DNA of 64,000 nucleotides from Paracoccus aurantiacus (GTDB lineage Bacteria > Pseudomonadota > Alphaproteobacteria > Rhodobacterales > Rhodobacteraceae), in contig NZ_VOPL01000001.1 in assembly GCF_007993065.1 (NCBI RefSeq), forward strand, positions 434,001 through 498,000, read 5' to 3'. The number at the start of each line of letters is the position of its first letter. Positions within the stretch are counted from its first letter, which is position 1. Shown one piece after another: positions 57,444-64,000 of the stretch. The translations under genes were made by a program, and so were the position numbers. The notes beneath the pieces are model-generated. The model made no database searches. It worked only from the letters and a program-made list of their open reading frames with translations, and was not told the DNA's origin.

Positions 57444-58579
57444 CAGCGCGACCCCATGAACCGCGTCAGCCGGTCTATCCCTTCGACAATATCGGCTGTC
57501 CCGCGCGCGTAGGAAAAGCGCAGGGTCTGCGCACCCCGGCGCGGGTCGAAATCAAGGCCGGGGGTGACGGCGACGCCGGCGCGATCCAGGATCTCTGCCG
57601 CAAAGGTCAGGCTGTCATCAGTCAGCCCGGATATGTCGGCGTAAATGTAGAAGGCACCGTCCGGCGGCGCGATCCGGTCGAAACCGATCTTGGGCAGAGC
57701 GTCAAGCAGCAGGCGACGGTTCTCGGCATAGGTGGCGAGGTTCGCGTCGCATTCCTGTCGCGCATCAAGTGCCGCTAGCGCCGCAACCTGCGACGCATGA
57801 GGCGGGCAGATGAACATATTCTGCGCGATCCGCTCGACCGTGCGGATATGATCCTCTGGCACCACCATCCAGCCGATCCGCCACCCCGTCATCGAAAAAT
57901 ACTTCGAGAACGAGTTGATGACATAGACGTCGTCGCTGACCTCCAGCGCGGTATGACAGCGCTCTCCGTAACTCAGGCCATGATAGATTTCGTCCGAGAT
58001 CACGCTGATCCCAAGCTCATTCGCGCGCGCAAGCAATGCGCGGTATTCGTCCAGCCCGAGCATGGTGCCAGACGGGTTGCCAGGCGATGCCAGCATCAGC
58101 CCCGCCACATCTGCGGGAAGCTGTTCGGGAAGCGGCTGATAGCGATGTTCGGGCGCGGTCTGGATACCGACGGGCGCCAGCGACATCGCGCGCATGATCT
58201 GGCGATAGCTCGGATAGCCCGGCTCGCCCAGTGCGACGCGATCACCGGCATCGAACAGCGCGGCAAAGGCCAGCATGAATGCGCCCGACGATCCTGGCGT
58301 GACCACCACCAGCGCCGGGTCGAGATCGACGCCGTACCAGTCCCGGTAAAGCCGCGCGATGCCCGCCCGCAACTGCGGCAGACCAAGCGCGACGGTATAG
58401 CCAAGCGGCTCTGCCAGCCGGGACCGGAGCGTCTCGCGCGCGCTGGCAGGTGCCCCGGTCGATGGCTGGCCCACCTCCATATGGATAATATGGCGACCCT
58501 CGGCCTCTGCGCGGCGCGCCGATTCCATGACGTCCATAACGATAAAGGGATCGACCTGACCCCGTTTCGATTGCCGCAT
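57443..58579 (-). CDS. PLP-dependent aminotransferase (class I/II)
   Basis: 378 residues. The class I fold shows HMEVGQPSTGAP at the N-terminus, VVVTPGSSGAFMLAFAALFDAGD (PLP phosphate region), SPGNPSGTML, VISDEIYHGLSYGE (Asp and Tyr contacting PLP) and the Schiff-base Lys in VINSFSKYFSMTGWRIGW; the closing Arg is in TLRFSYARG. It is probably an aspartate/aromatic-type aminotransferase; substrate not assignable. It is co-transcribed with the amidase gene. Confidence 0.92.
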   Translation of the reverse strand: MRQSKRGQVDPFIVMDVMESARRAEAEGRHIIHMEVGQPSTGAPASARETLRSRLAEPLGYTVALGLPQLRAGIARLYRDWYGVDLDPALVVVTPGSSGAFMLAFAALFDAGDRVALGEPGYPSYRQIMRAMSLAPVGIQTAPEHRYQPLPEQLPADVAGLMLASPGNPSGTMLGLDEYRALLARANELGISVISDEIYHGLSYGERCHTALEVSDDVYVINSFSKYFSMTGWRIGWMVVPEDHIRTVERIAQNMFICPPHASQVAALAALDARQECDANLATYAENRRLLLDALPKIGFDRIAPPDGAFYIYADISGLTDDSLTFAAEILDRAGVAVTPGLDFDPRRGAQTLRFSYARGTADIVEGIDRLTRFMGSR

Positions 58580-58709
58580 CGCTGCCTCTGCTTTTTTTTC
58601 GGTCTATGCCCCCCCGCTACGCGCCGGGTCAAGCAAATCACGCAGGCTTGCCTTGTGTTTCGTGGCATTTCTCGCCAGTCTCCGCGCAAATCTTGAAAGG
58701 ATATCCTTG

Positions 58710-59453
58710 ATGAAATCGCTGATCGCCGCCCTGCTTCTGACCGCCACGCCAGCGCTCGCGCTGGATCTTGACGCGATGAACGATGCCGAGAAGCAGGCCT
58801 TCGGTTCAGCCGTCCGCGAATATCTGATGGAGAACCCCGAAGTGCTGATCGAGGCGATGAACGCGCTGGAACAGCGACGCCTCGCCGAGGAATCAAAGAA
58901 CGATGCGGCCATGATCGCGCAGCTTTCCGACCAGATCTATAACGACGGTCACAGCTGGGTCGGCGGCAACCCGGACGGCGACGTCACTGTGGTCGAGTTT
59001 ATCGATTATCGCTGCGGTGTCTGCAAACAGGTCTTCCCGCATGTCGAAGAAGTCGTGGCCAACGACAAAGATGTCCGCGTCATCTTCAAGGATCTGCCGA
59101 TCCTCGGGCAGGAAAGCGACCTCGCCGCACGATTCGCCGTCGCGGTGAAGCAGGCCGAGGGCGATGAAGCCTACAAGAAGGTGCACGATCATTTCTATAC
59201 CATGCGCGGAAACGTCTCGATCGAGGGGCTGAAGGCCACCGCAACCGAAATGGGCTTCGACGCCGATGCGATCATCGAGGCGATGAATTCCGATCAGGTC
59301 AGCGATGTTCTGCGCAAGAACGCGCAGCTTGCGCAGGCGCTTCAGATCTCTGGCACCCCCAGCTTCATCATTGGCGACAAGCTGCTGCGCGGCGTTCCCC
59401 AGACCGGGATCACCCCGGTGATCGAAGAAGCCCGCGCCGCGAAAGAGGGCTGA
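58710..59453 (+). CDS. DsbA-family thiol-disulfide oxidoreductase
   Basis: 247 residues. Signal peptide ~1-18 (MKSLIAALLLTATPALA), an N-terminal helical extension (~19-85) typical of the ScsC/DsbG-like alphaproteobacterial group, then a thioredoxin fold with C102-G-V-C105 (EFIDYRCGVCKQVF) and the cis-Pro in SGTPSFIIG. It probably oxidises or isomerises periplasmic disulfides; the N-terminal segment may allow oligomerisation. AAGGAT precedes the ATG at 58710. Divergent from the aminotransferase gene. Confidence 0.92.
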   Translation: MKSLIAALLLTATPALALDLDAMNDAEKQAFGSAVREYLMENPEVLIEAMNALEQRRLAEESKNDAAMIAQLSDQIYNDGHSWVGGNPDGDVTVVEFIDYRCGVCKQVFPHVEEVVANDKDVRVIFKDLPILGQESDLAARFAVAVKQAEGDEAYKKVHDHFYTMRGNVSIEGLKATATEMGFDADAIIEAMNSDQVSDVLRKNAQLAQALQISGTPSFIIGDKLLRGVPQTGITPVIEEARAAKEG

Positions 59454-59505
59454 GGCCGCGAGGCGCTGTAACCCTTCCGTATTTATCCGTTAAAGCAAGC
59501 TTGGG

Positions 59506-59524
59506 ATCTGGGGCAGCGCCCCAG
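59506..59524 (-). other. Short hairpin between dsbA-like and ispG ends
   Basis: TCTGGGGC-AGC-GCCCCAGA, 8-bp perfect stem with a 3-nt loop between converging genes; no T-tract. It could end one or both transcripts with Rho. Confidence 0.4.
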
Positions 59525-59529
59525 ACATC

Positions 59530-60657
59530 CTATTCGGCGGCTTCCGCAGCGTTTGCAGCTTCGATTTTCTCGGCGCGTTCTTCGACCAGCCCGACAATAT
59601 GGTCGATCATCTGGTCGTTCGTCATCTTGTGATCCTGTTTTCCGGCCAGATAGACCATGCCGGACCCCGCGCCGCCCCCGGTGAAGCCGATATCGGTCAT
59701 CAGCGCCTCGCCGGGACCGTTCACCACGCAACCAATGATCGAAAGGCTCATCGGCGTCTTGATATGTTCCAGCCGCTGCTCCAGTGCCTCGACCGTCTTG
59801 ATGACATCGAAACCCTGTCGTGCACAGCTCGGGCAGGAAATGATCTGCACGCCGCGCGTGCGCAACCCCAGCGATTTCAGCAGCTCGAACCCGACCTTGA
59901 CCTCCTCGACCGGATCGGCGGACAGGCTGACGCGGATTGTATCACCGATTCCGGACCACAGCAGATTGCCAAGACCGATCGCCGATTTCACCGTCCCGCC
60001 GCGCAAGCCGCCCGCTTCGGTGATCCCCAGATGGATCGGGGCGTCTGTGGCATCGGCGAGCTGCTGATAAGCGGCAGTGGCCAGAAAGACGTCCGACGCC
60101 TTCACGCTGATCTTGAATTCGTGGAAATCGTGGTCCTGCAGGATCTTGATGTGATCCAGCCCGCTTTCGACCATCGCGTCCGGGCAAGGCTCGCCATATT
60201 TCTCAAGCAGATGCTTTTCCAGTGACCCGGCATTGACACCGATACGGATCGAACAGCCGTGATCCTTGGCCGCCCGCACGACTTCGGCCACGCGGGACGC
60301 ATCGCCGATATTGCCGGGATTGATGCGCAGGCAGGCGGCGCCCGCCTCGGCAGCTTCGATTGCGCGTTTGTAATGAAAGTGGATGTCGGCGACGATCGGC
60401 ACCGGACTTTCCCGGCAGATCTCGCGCAGCGCGCGCGTCGTTTCCTGATCCGGCGCGCTGATCCGCACGATATCGGCCCCGGCATCCGCCGCCCGGATCA
60501 CCTGATCCAGCGTCGCGGCGACGTCATGGCCGTCGGTATTGGTCATGGTCTGCACGCTGATCGGCGCGTCGCCGCCGACCGGAACATTGCCCACCATGAT
60601 CTTGCGCGACTTGCGACGCTCGATATTGCGCCACGGCCGGATCGGATTATGCGTCAT
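59530..60657 (-). CDS. ispG: 4-hydroxy-3-methylbut-2-enyl diphosphate synthase (flavodoxin type)
   Basis: 375 residues. A TIM-barrel N-terminal part ([21 protein letters not shown] ... [18 protein letters not shown] ... [18 protein letters not shown] ... RINPGNIG) and a C-terminal 4Fe-4S domain with [10 protein letters not shown] and [10 protein letters not shown]. It is the penultimate step of the MEP isoprenoid pathway. The tail ends in Glu/Ala-rich sequence. It follows the PhoR-like kinase gene by 84 nt on the same strand. Confidence 0.96.
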   Translation of the reverse strand: MTHNPIRPWRNIERRKSRKIMVGNVPVGGDAPISVQTMTNTDGHDVAATLDQVIRAADAGADIVRISAPDQETTRALREICRESPVPIVADIHFHYKRAIEAAEAGAACLRINPGNIGDASRVAEVVRAAKDHGCSIRIGVNAGSLEKHLLEKYGEPCPDAMVESGLDHIKILQDHDFHEFKISVKASDVFLATAAYQQLADATDAPIHLGITEAGGLRGGTVKSAIGLGNLLWSGIGDTIRVSLSADPVEEVKVGFELLKSLGLRTRGVQIISCPSCARQGFDVIKTVEALEQRLEHIKTPMSLSIIGCVVNGPGEALMTDIGFTGGGAGSGMVYLAGKQDHKMTNDQMIDHIVGLVEERAEKIEAANAAEAAE

Positions 60658-60741
60658 CTGAGACCTCTTTTCCTGCGCCTCAATTAGTCCTTCACAGCGC
60701 TTCGGGCAAGCGCATCGGCGGATTAGGGCAGAGGTGCCGCG

Positions 60742-61836
60742 TCAGCGCCGGTCGATTCGCTCTGGCAGGATGACCGTAAACCGCGACCCCTTCCCCTTTT
60801 CGGATTCGATGCGCAGCCTGCCGCGATGGCGGGTGACGATATGCTTGACGATGGCCAGACCCAGCCCCGTGCCGCCCTTCTCGCGCGAGCGGTGGCTGTC
60901 AACACGGTAAAAACGCTCTGTCAGGCGGGGCAGATGCATGGTGTCGATCCCCTCGCCGCGATCGGCGACCTCGACGGCGATTGCCGGGCCGCGCAGCACG
61001 GGGTCATGATCGATATGGAACACGCGAAGCGACACTTCACCGCCCCCACCGCCATACTTGACCGCGTTTTCCACGAGATTGTGAAAGACCTGCGTCAGCT
61101 GATCGGCATCGCCCTGAACCAGCACCGGTTCATCCGCCCCAGCGGTCACGATGGCGACGCCGGCTGCGTCAGCCTGCGGCTGCAGCGTGGCTGCGACGGC
61201 GCGGATCATCATGGCAAGATCAATCCGTTCTGCAGGTCGGCGCCGTTCCTCTGTTTCGACGCGGCTCAGCGACAGAAGGTCCCGCACCAGTCTGTTCATC
61301 CGCCCGGCCTCGGCCTCCATGATGCCCAGAAAGCGGTCGCGCGCCGCGGGATCGTCGCGGGCCGGGCCGCGCAGCGTTTCGATAAACCCGATCAGCGCGG
61401 TCAGCGGCGTGCGCAACTCGTGGCTGACATTGGCGACGAAATCGCGCCGCTGCTGTTCGGCGGCCTCGATGCCCGAGCTGTCCTCGATCACGATCAGTGC
61501 ACCGCCGCGCGCCGGCAAGGCGGATACCGTGACCTCGGCCGGAATGTCGCGCCCGCGGGCAGATATCTGAAGCCGCATCCTGTGGCCGCCCGACGCAACG
61601 GCGGGCAAAATCGGGTCCGAAACCGGTGGCACGACATGCCCCGGGTCCAGAACGGCATCCAGCGCTTGCACGACAACCGGATGGCGCAGCACGTTGACGA
61701 AGGGACGATCGGTCAGCGCTTCGCCCAGCATGGCCTGCGCTGCCGTATTCGCGGCGGTCACGCGTGCATCCGCATCAACGGCCAGCACCGCGACGGGAAG
61801 CGCCGCAATCAGCTCCTGTGTCAGTTGCGAATCCAC
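60742..61836 (-). CDS. PhoR-like sensor histidine kinase (soluble)
   Basis: 364 residues without a membrane helix. PAS domain ~5-115 (VLAVDADARVTAANTAAQAMLG), HisKA with H139 in DFVANVSHELRTPLTALIGFIETL, then HATPase_c with N-box FHNLVENAVKYGG, D-box VADRGEGID, and G-box GGTGLGLAIVKHI. The closest family is PhoR of the phosphate system, but neither phoB nor pst genes are adjacent, so the partner is unknown. Start GTG 61836. It is 9 nt after the gamma-carbonic anhydrase gene, in a run gmk - carbonic anhydrase - kinase. Confidence 0.88.
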   Translation of the reverse strand: MDSQLTQELIAALPVAVLAVDADARVTAANTAAQAMLGEALTDRPFVNVLRHPVVVQALDAVLDPGHVVPPVSDPILPAVASGGHRMRLQISARGRDIPAEVTVSALPARGGALIVIEDSSGIEAAEQQRRDFVANVSHELRTPLTALIGFIETLRGPARDDPAARDRFLGIMEAEAGRMNRLVRDLLSLSRVETEERRRPAERIDLAMMIRAVAATLQPQADAAGVAIVTAGADEPVLVQGDADQLTQVFHNLVENAVKYGGGGGEVSLRVFHIDHDPVLRGPAIAVEVADRGEGIDTMHLPRLTERFYRVDSHRSREKGGTGLGLAIVKHIVTRHRGRLRIESEKGKGSRFTVILPERIDRR

Positions 61837-61845
61837 GGTGCGGCT

Positions 61846-62367
61846 TTACCCAAGATGTTTCAGCCCGCCCAGAAAGCGCGCTGCATTGTCCTGATAATGC
61901 CGGGCAGAACCGAGCAGCCCCTGATATTGCGCATCATCTATTTCGCGCACGACACGGCCGGGCGCGCCCATGACCAGCACACGTTCCGGGATCTCCTTGC
62001 CTTCGGAGATCAGCGCCGCCGCACCGACCAGCGACCCCGCGCCGATCCGCGCGCCGTTCAGCACGGTCGCTCCCATCCCGATAAGCGAGCCCTCGCCAAT
62101 TGTGCAGCCATGCAGCATGGCCCGATGCCCGACGGTCACATTCTGGGCGATTTTCAGCGGAAAGCCCGGGTCAGTGTGCAGGCAACACAGATCCTGTACG
62201 TTCGATCCCGCGCCGATGCGGATTTCCTCGTTATCGCCGCGCAGCACCGCGCCCCACCAGACGCTGGCACCCGGTTCGATAACGACGCGCCCGATGATCT
62301 GCGCGTTCGGTGCGATCCATGCACTGGCCGCGATTTCAGGCGCTATTCCGTCCAGTTCCCAGATCAT
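61846..62367 (-). CDS. Gamma-type carbonic anhydrase family protein
   Basis: 173 residues of left-handed beta helix (hexapeptide repeats such as [20 protein letters not shown]). The metal ligands of the family fall at H64, H81 and H86 ([19 protein letters not shown]). A C-terminal helix closes the trimer unit. Members include active carbonic anhydrases and inactive homologues (YrdA/PaaY-like). The ATG overlaps the gmk stop by 4 bp (ATGA). Confidence 0.92.
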   Translation of the reverse strand: MIWELDGIAPEIAASAWIAPNAQIIGRVVIEPGASVWWGAVLRGDNEEIRIGAGSNVQDLCCLHTDPGFPLKIAQNVTVGHRAMLHGCTIGEGSLIGMGATVLNGARIGAGSLVGAAALISEGKEIPERVLVMGAPGRVVREIDDAQYQGLLGSARHYQDNAARFLGGLKHLG

Positions 62368-62996
62368 GCGTGTTCCCCTTCCATCAGCGTTCTGACAAAC
62401 CCGCCAAGCCCGGTCTGACGCTCTCGCCGCAACCGCTCGGCGCTCAGGATCGAGACGAGCTTATCGAAACTGGCATCAAGGTCGTCGTTGACCAGCACAT
62501 AGTCATATTCTGCCCAATGCGAAATTTCGTCACGACTTTTCGCCATGCGCCCGGCAATGACCTCGGGGTCATCCTGCCCGCGTTCGATCAGGCGCCGCTC
62601 AAGTTCGGGCAGCGAAGGCGGCAGGATGAAGATCGACACGACATGAGGCCCAAGCGCCGAGGCACGGATCTGCTGACCGCCCTGCCAGTCCACATCGAAG
62701 ATCGTATCGCGCCCCGCCTTCATCGCGGCCTCGACCGGCCCGCGTGGCGATCCGTAAAGGTTTCCGAACACTTCGGCATGTTCCAGCATATCGCCGGAAT
62801 CGACCATCCGGGCAAAATCCTCGCGCGCGATGAAGTGATAATGCTGTCCGTCAGTTTCGGCGGGGCGCGGCGCGCGCGTCGTCGCCGAGACCGAGAAGGA
62901 AAGCTGCGGGTCCCATTCGATCAGCCGCCGCGCCAGCGTCGATTTACCGGCGCCAGACGGCGAAGAGAGAATGATGAGTAGCCCGGTCCGGTCCAT
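62364..62996 (-). CDS. gmk: Guanylate kinase
   Basis: 210 residues. P-loop SPSGAGKS at 12-19, GMP-binding region [22 protein letters not shown], and lid region with [17 protein letters not shown]. It phosphorylates GMP to GDP. ATG 62996 has AAGGGGG upstream; an open extension to 63086 is not conserved. It is the first gene of a minus-strand run with carbonic anhydrase and kinase genes. Confidence 0.96.
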   Translation of the reverse strand: MDRTGLLIILSSPSGAGKSTLARRLIEWDPQLSFSVSATTRAPRPAETDGQHYHFIAREDFARMVDSGDMLEHAEVFGNLYGSPRGPVEAAMKAGRDTIFDVDWQGGQQIRASALGPHVVSIFILPPSLPELERRLIERGQDDPEVIAGRMAKSRDEISHWAEYDYVLVNDDLDASFDKLVSILSAERLRRERQTGLGGFVRTLMEGEHA

Positions 62997-63176
62997 GCCG
63001 CCCCCTTTCGTTGCACGCATTTGCGCGGGAGCAGGGGGAAGAATCAAGCCTCGGAACTTAACCAATTGGCAAGATTCGGGCATCACCTTCCGCGTTTGAT
63101 GGGATATTGTTCCGATAGCAGACTGCTATGCCTGCCGGTGCTTGACGCCTGACTTTGGCAATCGGAAGTAAATGTT

Positions 63177-63932
63177 ATGAGTGACGATTTCGACCAATGC
63201 GATCCGCCGGGCGCGGATATCGCTGCAATCGGCGGGGATGTTGTGCAGTTCGCGCTTGCGGCGGGGACCGATCCGGCGCGTGTCGTCGCCACGATGCGGA
63301 GCTATTGGCAAAGCCTGCGGAATGGGCGCGCAGTCCCTGACCGCGCCGATGTCGAACCGAAGGGCATCCGCACCGCTCTCGATTATGCGTTCATTCTGGA
63401 ACGCATCGCCCCCGGTGCGGCGCGTTTTCGGCTTGCCGGACGGCATCTCGTCGATCTGATGGGGATGGAGGTGCGCGGCATGCCGGTATGCTCGCTGTTC
63501 AATCCCAGCAGCCGCGGGCGTCTGTCCGATGTCCTGGAAACCGTGTTCAAGGGCCCGCAGATCGCCGATCTCTCGCTGCGTTCGGACGCCGCTTACGGCC
63601 GTCCCGCGCTTGAGGGGCGCATGCTGTTTCTGCCGCTGAAATCCGACTTGGGCGACGTCACGCGCGCGCTTGGCTGCCTTGCGACCTCGGGCAATATCGG
63701 TCGTGGTCCGCGGCGCTTCGACCTTGTCAGCGATACCGTGATGCCCGTGATATCCGGCGCGCAGCCGCTTATGCCCGGCCCCGGCGGATTTGACGAGCCG
63801 CCGACCCCGTGGCGCCCGCCCGCAAACAGGATCGCGCGGACAGCGATTCCCGAAAGCGAAACGCCCGAAGAACGCCGCGCGAGGTTTCACGTCGTGCCCA
63901 CCCTGCCGTCACACGCGCCGCAGAAACCCTGA
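63177..63932 (+). CDS. PAS_5 family PAS-domain protein
   Basis: 251 residues. A PAS_5 domain covers ~30-170: YWQSLRNGRAVPDRADVEPKGIRTALDYAFILERIAPGAARFRLAGRHLVDLMGMEVRGMP is the family signature (common in Rhodobacterales and other alphaproteobacteria). The remaining ~80 residues are Pro/Arg-rich and likely disordered. No output domain is present, so its role (sensor or adaptor) is unknown. Divergent from gmk. Confidence 0.85.
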   Translation: MSDDFDQCDPPGADIAAIGGDVVQFALAAGTDPARVVATMRSYWQSLRNGRAVPDRADVEPKGIRTALDYAFILERIAPGAARFRLAGRHLVDLMGMEVRGMPVCSLFNPSSRGRLSDVLETVFKGPQIADLSLRSDAAYGRPALEGRMLFLPLKSDLGDVTRALGCLATSGNIGRGPRRFDLVSDTVMPVISGAQPLMPGPGGFDEPPTPWRPPANRIARTAIPESETPEERRARFHVVPTLPSHAPQKP

Positions 63933-64000
63933 ACCATCACCGCGGCCGGAATGCGTGTCGGGAATGCGGCCTGCGCATATCGTCATTCCGGTTCTGGCGA

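Overview
The window is high-GC chromosomal DNA from an alphaproteobacterium, most likely a Rhodobacteraceae member of the Paracoccus type. This rests on the GC-rich codon usage, an IalB-family protein, DUF6477, DUF6456, DUF3422 and PAS_5 family proteins, a stand-alone Hint-domain protein, an RF2 gene without a programmed frameshift, and dense operons with 1-4 bp stop/start overlaps. Most of it is core chromosome with small accessory insertions. I see no rRNA, CRISPR array, prophage, integrase or intact insertion sequence. There is one tRNA, tRNA-Leu(CAA).

Layout. 1-2.4 kb: the end of rmuC, a YjbQ-family gene, nrdR and ribD, tightly coupled on the plus strand. 2.4-7.0 kb: a minus-strand capsule block (kpsS, a Wza-like lipoprotein, kpsC) lies between ribD and the riboflavin synthase gene. 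7.1-13.2 kb: ribE, an SRPBCC protein and a cysteine hydrolase, then a minus-strand run selO / allA-like / EEP phosphatase / eno, and a DoxX protein. 13.4-18.7 kb: obgE-proB, a thioredoxin-like protein, an Spx/ArsC-like protein, a 24-residue lipoprotein ORF, DUF3422 and an L,D-transpeptidase. 18.8-24.3 kb: an NCS1 permease, pntAB, and an Ala/Asp-rich membrane-anchored protein. 24.4-33.2 kb: pepN, an acyltransferase, an IalB protein, a candidate small-RNA locus, a HerA-like ATPase, the divergent DUF6477/DUF6456 pair around a lux-box-like palindrome, and a frameshifted GNAT gene. 33.3-38.8 kb: lipA, a divergent hxlR/flavodoxin pair, tRNA-Leu, a small lipoprotein, and a two-gene TRAP permease. 39.1-48.5 kb: a peptide importer locus oppA-oppA'-oppBCDF with an ABC exporter gene joined to its end. 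48.6-52.3 kb: a small accessory stretch with a Hint-domain gene, an OmpA-like/secreted-protein pair and gene-poor DNA. Degenerate copies of the 3' ends of its two flanking genes lie inside it. 52.3-64 kb: prfB, PBP1A, an amidase, an aminotransferase, a DsbA-like protein, ispG, a PhoR-like kinase, a gamma-carbonic anhydrase, gmk and a PAS_5 protein.

How the genes work together. Cell-envelope functions recur: capsule initiation and export, peptidoglycan synthesis and remodelling (PBP1A, amidase, L,D-transpeptidase), OmpA-like proteins, and periplasmic thiol chemistry. The opp locus is a complete dipeptide/oligopeptide importer with two tandem binding proteins.

The observations I consider most worth following are: (1) the islet at 48.5-52.3 kb with 3'-end scars of both neighbours; (2) a minus-strand small RNA near 29.25 kb with an anti-Shine-Dalgarno CUUCCUCCC hairpin loop; (3) a 20-bp lux-box-like dyad between the DUF6477 and DUF6456 genes; (4) a terminator-like hairpin inside the first codons of kpsC. 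All are read by eye. Family names come from recognisable motifs, not database searches.
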